Below are positions 61,459 to 64,000 of a stretch of 64,000 nt of DNA, piece after piece. Location of the stretch: contig CADACE010000005.1 of NCBI GenBank assembly GCA_902786265.1, positions 62,001 to 126,000 on the forward strand. The letters run 5' to 3'. The position numbers and the translations under genes are program-made. Below the pieces are notes generated by a model, which worked only from the letters and a program-made list of their open reading frames with translations, was not told where the DNA came from and ran no database searches. The DNA is from an uncultured Chloroflexota bacterium (lineage in GTDB: Bacteria > Chloroflexota > Anaerolineae > Anaerolineales > Anaerolineaceae). Position 1 is the stretch's first letter, and every line of letters starts with the position of its first letter.

Positions 61459-63966
61459 TCAATAGACCTGATAGATCGAACAATTACCGGATTCGAAAAC
61501 CTTCACCAGATTGCGATCAAATTTCTTATCCTGAATATTATAAGCACTTTTTTCCGCACTGCCGACAAACACATAGCGAATCTTATATGTTTTTATTAAT
61601 TCTTCTGCAGATTCCCAGCTGTGCGTCTCATAGATCCGTTTAACATCATCATTTCTGGATCCCATTTCTGCATATCCGCCGCGCCATTGTGATTCATGTC
61701 CCATAGGCCCCAGAACGGAAGGAAGCCCAACAAAAGTACTGACGATGTTATCCCCTCCGTAACTTGAGCCGACCTTTTCCAGCACCACACCCGGATCCGC
61801 GGATTCCAGCCACTGCAGTCCCTGCCAGTCATCTTCTCTTGAATTACGCAGAAAATCCGCGCCATTCAGCGTCAGTTCCTGCTTCCGACTCATGCTTTCC
61901 CATTTCCCGCTGATACAGAAAAACGGATAAATCATAACAACAGCTGTCATTACCGCCATCACAACAGTGCATACTGCCCGGCTGGCGCCCTTCAGCTCTC
62001 TGCTCAGTTCAGAAACCGCATAAGCGGCAGATAAAGCGAACAATATCCATGCCTGATAATAAAACTTAAAAATCGTGTTCATCCTTGTACCGAACAGGTC
62101 ACGGAGGTAGAAGAATTCCGGGAAGATCACCAGCGCGGCGGCAATCAATATCATCAGGGAACAGAACACATCAACGGGATGTGAAGAATCATTTTCATTT
62201 CCGTTTCCGACTCTCGCGATTTGACGTATCACGGTAAAAGCCAGCCCCGCTATCAGGAACAGGATCAGCAGCGTAGGCAATGCAGACGCCCTTCTGCTAA
62301 AGAAACCCGCCATACCGCTCTGCATTGTCGTGATCTGCTGCATGGAAGTAAACGCCTGTGCGGCAGAGCCTAATGTACCCGGAATTTCCCGTGTACGTAT
62401 CACGATCAAGCCAAAATAGACGATACATTCCAGGATCATCAGGACGGCAAAAATAATCAGCGAAGACAACACGCCGAAACGTTTTGATTCCGAGCCGCAG
62501 TTTCTCCCCCGAACAAACTGCCACCAGATGACCGGAATCAGGAAGAAACCAAACATAAGCAGGAACTGGACCGGTCGTGTCACGAAAACTCCGCTGGGAA
62601 CGATCCCGCCTGCCTGGGAAGAGAAACTGACAAAAAACAGACTGTACAATAATATACACGCAGTGCCAAAGGGCAGCGCAGTCTCAAAAAATACGGTAAA
62701 CGCTTTTCGGTTCCAGCCAAAATTCCGGATCTGACCTGCTGTAACACACAGGCAGCAGAGACCGAAATAAAACGGGAAATCCCACATATTCAGGAACAGC
62801 AGCGCCCCGATACATAATGCTGTCAGCCAGAAATCTGCCGATCGCAGCCATTGGACCATTGCGGTATCACGCAGCGTGAGATCCGTACGGATCAGACCTT
62901 CCGCGAAATAGATCCGCTCTTCTGTTTGATCCAGGGACTTCATCAGCGCGTTCAGCGCGATCCCCACAGCAAGCAGCACAAACGGGATCGCCAGCACATG
63001 CGGATGCAGATCCCCAAGCTGAAAGGAAAACATCGGAAATTCATCGATCACTTCCTTGACAGAACCCTCCAGCCCGACGTCGCTCACCACACGGGAAGCC
63101 CGCCACCACCAGATCCCGGAGCGTCCGCTCGGATTCCAGGAAGGCATACGGAGAGGTATTTCAGTAAGTTCTTTCAAATCCAGCCATGACCAAAACGCGG
63201 AGGTCCCGTCCTCTTTCCAAAACAGATGCAGTGAATGGAATACTTCCAGCAGACCCTCGAGATTACCTGCGATCAGCACAAATAAAGGTGCCAAAAGCGA
63301 CCGCAGCTTCGGTATGAGCGTCCCGGATCCGGAAGGGTGCCGCAGTTCCGACAGGTCAGTCAAAATACCAAAGGCAGAAACAGCCGCCATTCCGAAAACA
63401 GCCGCCAGCATCAGATTGAATCCGACTGCGGGCAATACGCCGGACAACATCACCAGCACTGCTGTCATGATGTAACCAAAATAGTAGTAGGAAATGGAAT
63501 AACCGGAAAGCCATCCGTCATTCGGGGGAAAAGTTCCGGATTTCAAAATGCTGCTGATAAACATCATCTCCATCGGTTTTTCCGTCCCGGAGATTTCCGG
63601 ACCGCCCAGACGGATCGTCACGATCAAAAGGAATGTGAGAAGAAAAACAAGCTCCGAAGCAAGGACATACCATTTTGCCTTCCGGATCCATTCCTTTATT
63701 TCACTCCATTGACGATATCCGCTGATCCCGGACAAAACGACAGTTCCGCAGATCACAAAGAACAGACTTCCGGGGGTATTTCTCAAAAAACCGAGAGAAC
63801 CTGACAGCCAGTACAGAAAGGATATGAGGACCAGGCCCAGGGAACGGGAAAAAACAAAACCCCGCCCCGGCAGTTTTTTCAGAAACCCGAAAACGATCGG
63901 AAACCCGATGAGCCCGGCTCCGCATAAAACCAAATACCACTTGATAACGTCGATAATCACAGCCAT
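61459..63966 (-). CDS. DUF2298 (Chlor_Arch_YYY) multipass membrane protein
   Basis: 835 residues with about 14 membrane helices. The family's block is present: GYSISYYYFGYIMTAVLVML (the Tyr run that names it), then IDEFPMFSFQLGDLHPHVLA with conserved Asp and His. A soluble C-terminal stretch includes GLPSVLGPMGHESQWRGG and ends in a nucleotide-like SIYQVY tail. It is probably a GT-C glycosyltransferase acting with the next gene. The family is almost restricted to Chloroflexota and archaea, so it is the main taxonomic marker here. The ATG at 63966 is near the window edge; AAGGA directly precedes it, so the start is not fully secure. Confidence 0.85.
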   Translation of the reverse strand: MAVIIDVIKWYLVLCGAGLIGFPIVFGFLKKLPGRGFVFSRSLGLVLISFLYWLSGSLGFLRNTPGSLFFVICGTVVLSGISGYRQWSEIKEWIRKAKWYVLASELVFLLTFLLIVTIRLGGPEISGTEKPMEMMFISSILKSGTFPPNDGWLSGYSISYYYFGYIMTAVLVMLSGVLPAVGFNLMLAAVFGMAAVSAFGILTDLSELRHPSGSGTLIPKLRSLLAPLFVLIAGNLEGLLEVFHSLHLFWKEDGTSAFWSWLDLKELTEIPLRMPSWNPSGRSGIWWWRASRVVSDVGLEGSVKEVIDEFPMFSFQLGDLHPHVLAIPFVLLAVGIALNALMKSLDQTEERIYFAEGLIRTDLTLRDTAMVQWLRSADFWLTALCIGALLFLNMWDFPFYFGLCCLCVTAGQIRNFGWNRKAFTVFFETALPFGTACILLYSLFFVSFSSQAGGIVPSGVFVTRPVQFLLMFGFFLIPVIWWQFVRGRNCGSESKRFGVLSSLIIFAVLMILECIVYFGLIVIRTREIPGTLGSAAQAFTSMQQITTMQSGMAGFFSRRASALPTLLILFLIAGLAFTVIRQIARVGNGNENDSSHPVDVFCSLMILIAAALVIFPEFFYLRDLFGTRMNTIFKFYYQAWILFALSAAYAVSELSRELKGASRAVCTVVMAVMTAVVMIYPFFCISGKWESMSRKQELTLNGADFLRNSREDDWQGLQWLESADPGVVLEKVGSSYGGDNIVSTFVGLPSVLGPMGHESQWRGGYAEMGSRNDDVKRIYETHSWESAEELIKTYKIRYVFVGSAEKSAYNIQDKKFDRNLVKVFESGNCSIYQVY

Positions 63967-64000
63967 TCCTTATTCTTACCGATTAAAGTCGATTCATCAG

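Overview
The window looks like a chromosome segment of a Chloroflexota bacterium, probably of class Anaerolineae. The best marker is the pair at 59703-63966: a DUF2298 (Chlor_Arch_YYY) membrane protein beside an Agl23/PMT-like one, a combination typical of Chloroflexota and archaea. A sortase with an internal LPxTG-like motif, a type III glutamine synthetase and a class III fructose-bisphosphatase fit an anaerobic, sugar- and amino-acid-using organism. The taxonomy is inference; no rRNA is present.

Layout. 1-8400: envelope and secreted proteins (lipase-like protein with a 14-residue repeat, acyltransferase, alpha/alpha-barrel protein, TIR-like protein, PAP2 phosphatase). 8649-16370: a polar-amino-acid ABC importer operon. 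Its first gene fuses five substrate-binding modules, apparently circularly permuted, to a permease. The second is an ATPase with a GHKL-like tail. The third is an exported prephenate dehydratase-ACT-HAD fusion. 16962-18713: a MATE transporter that also carries a GHKL-like domain. 18834-21446: an overlapping zinc macrodomain / SirTM sirtuin / DUF1848 operon, implying reversible ADP-ribosylation.

21450-30400 is an accessory island ending at tRNA-Arg. It holds a repeat-riddled unknown gene, a 12-copy tandem array derived from a palindromic element, two copies of a phage GP20 scaffold gene start, and a phage MuF/gp7-type protein with an AT-rich C-terminal extension. Around the last are about ten small, often paired genes that look like an immunity array. 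I read it as a decayed phage head module that carried MuF-type polymorphic toxins and was duplicated.

30800-38250 returns to the envelope: sortase with a structured leader, L,D-transpeptidase, DUF493 protein, GT2 and YfhO. 38464-56800 is mostly housekeeping: leuS, two tRNA-Ala genes, MscS, rsmI, serC-serA behind a double operator, VWA protein, fbp, MATE, glnN behind a palindromic operator, FAH-family protein, M29 peptidase, HAD hydrolase, metallo-beta-lactamase protein and two identical tRNA-Glu genes. 56909-63966, all on the minus strand, has a Nudix hydrolase, a sensor-kinase-like protein, cmk and the two large membrane proteins; the last four form a tight operon.

All assignments come from reading the sequence and recalling family motifs; no database search was possible.
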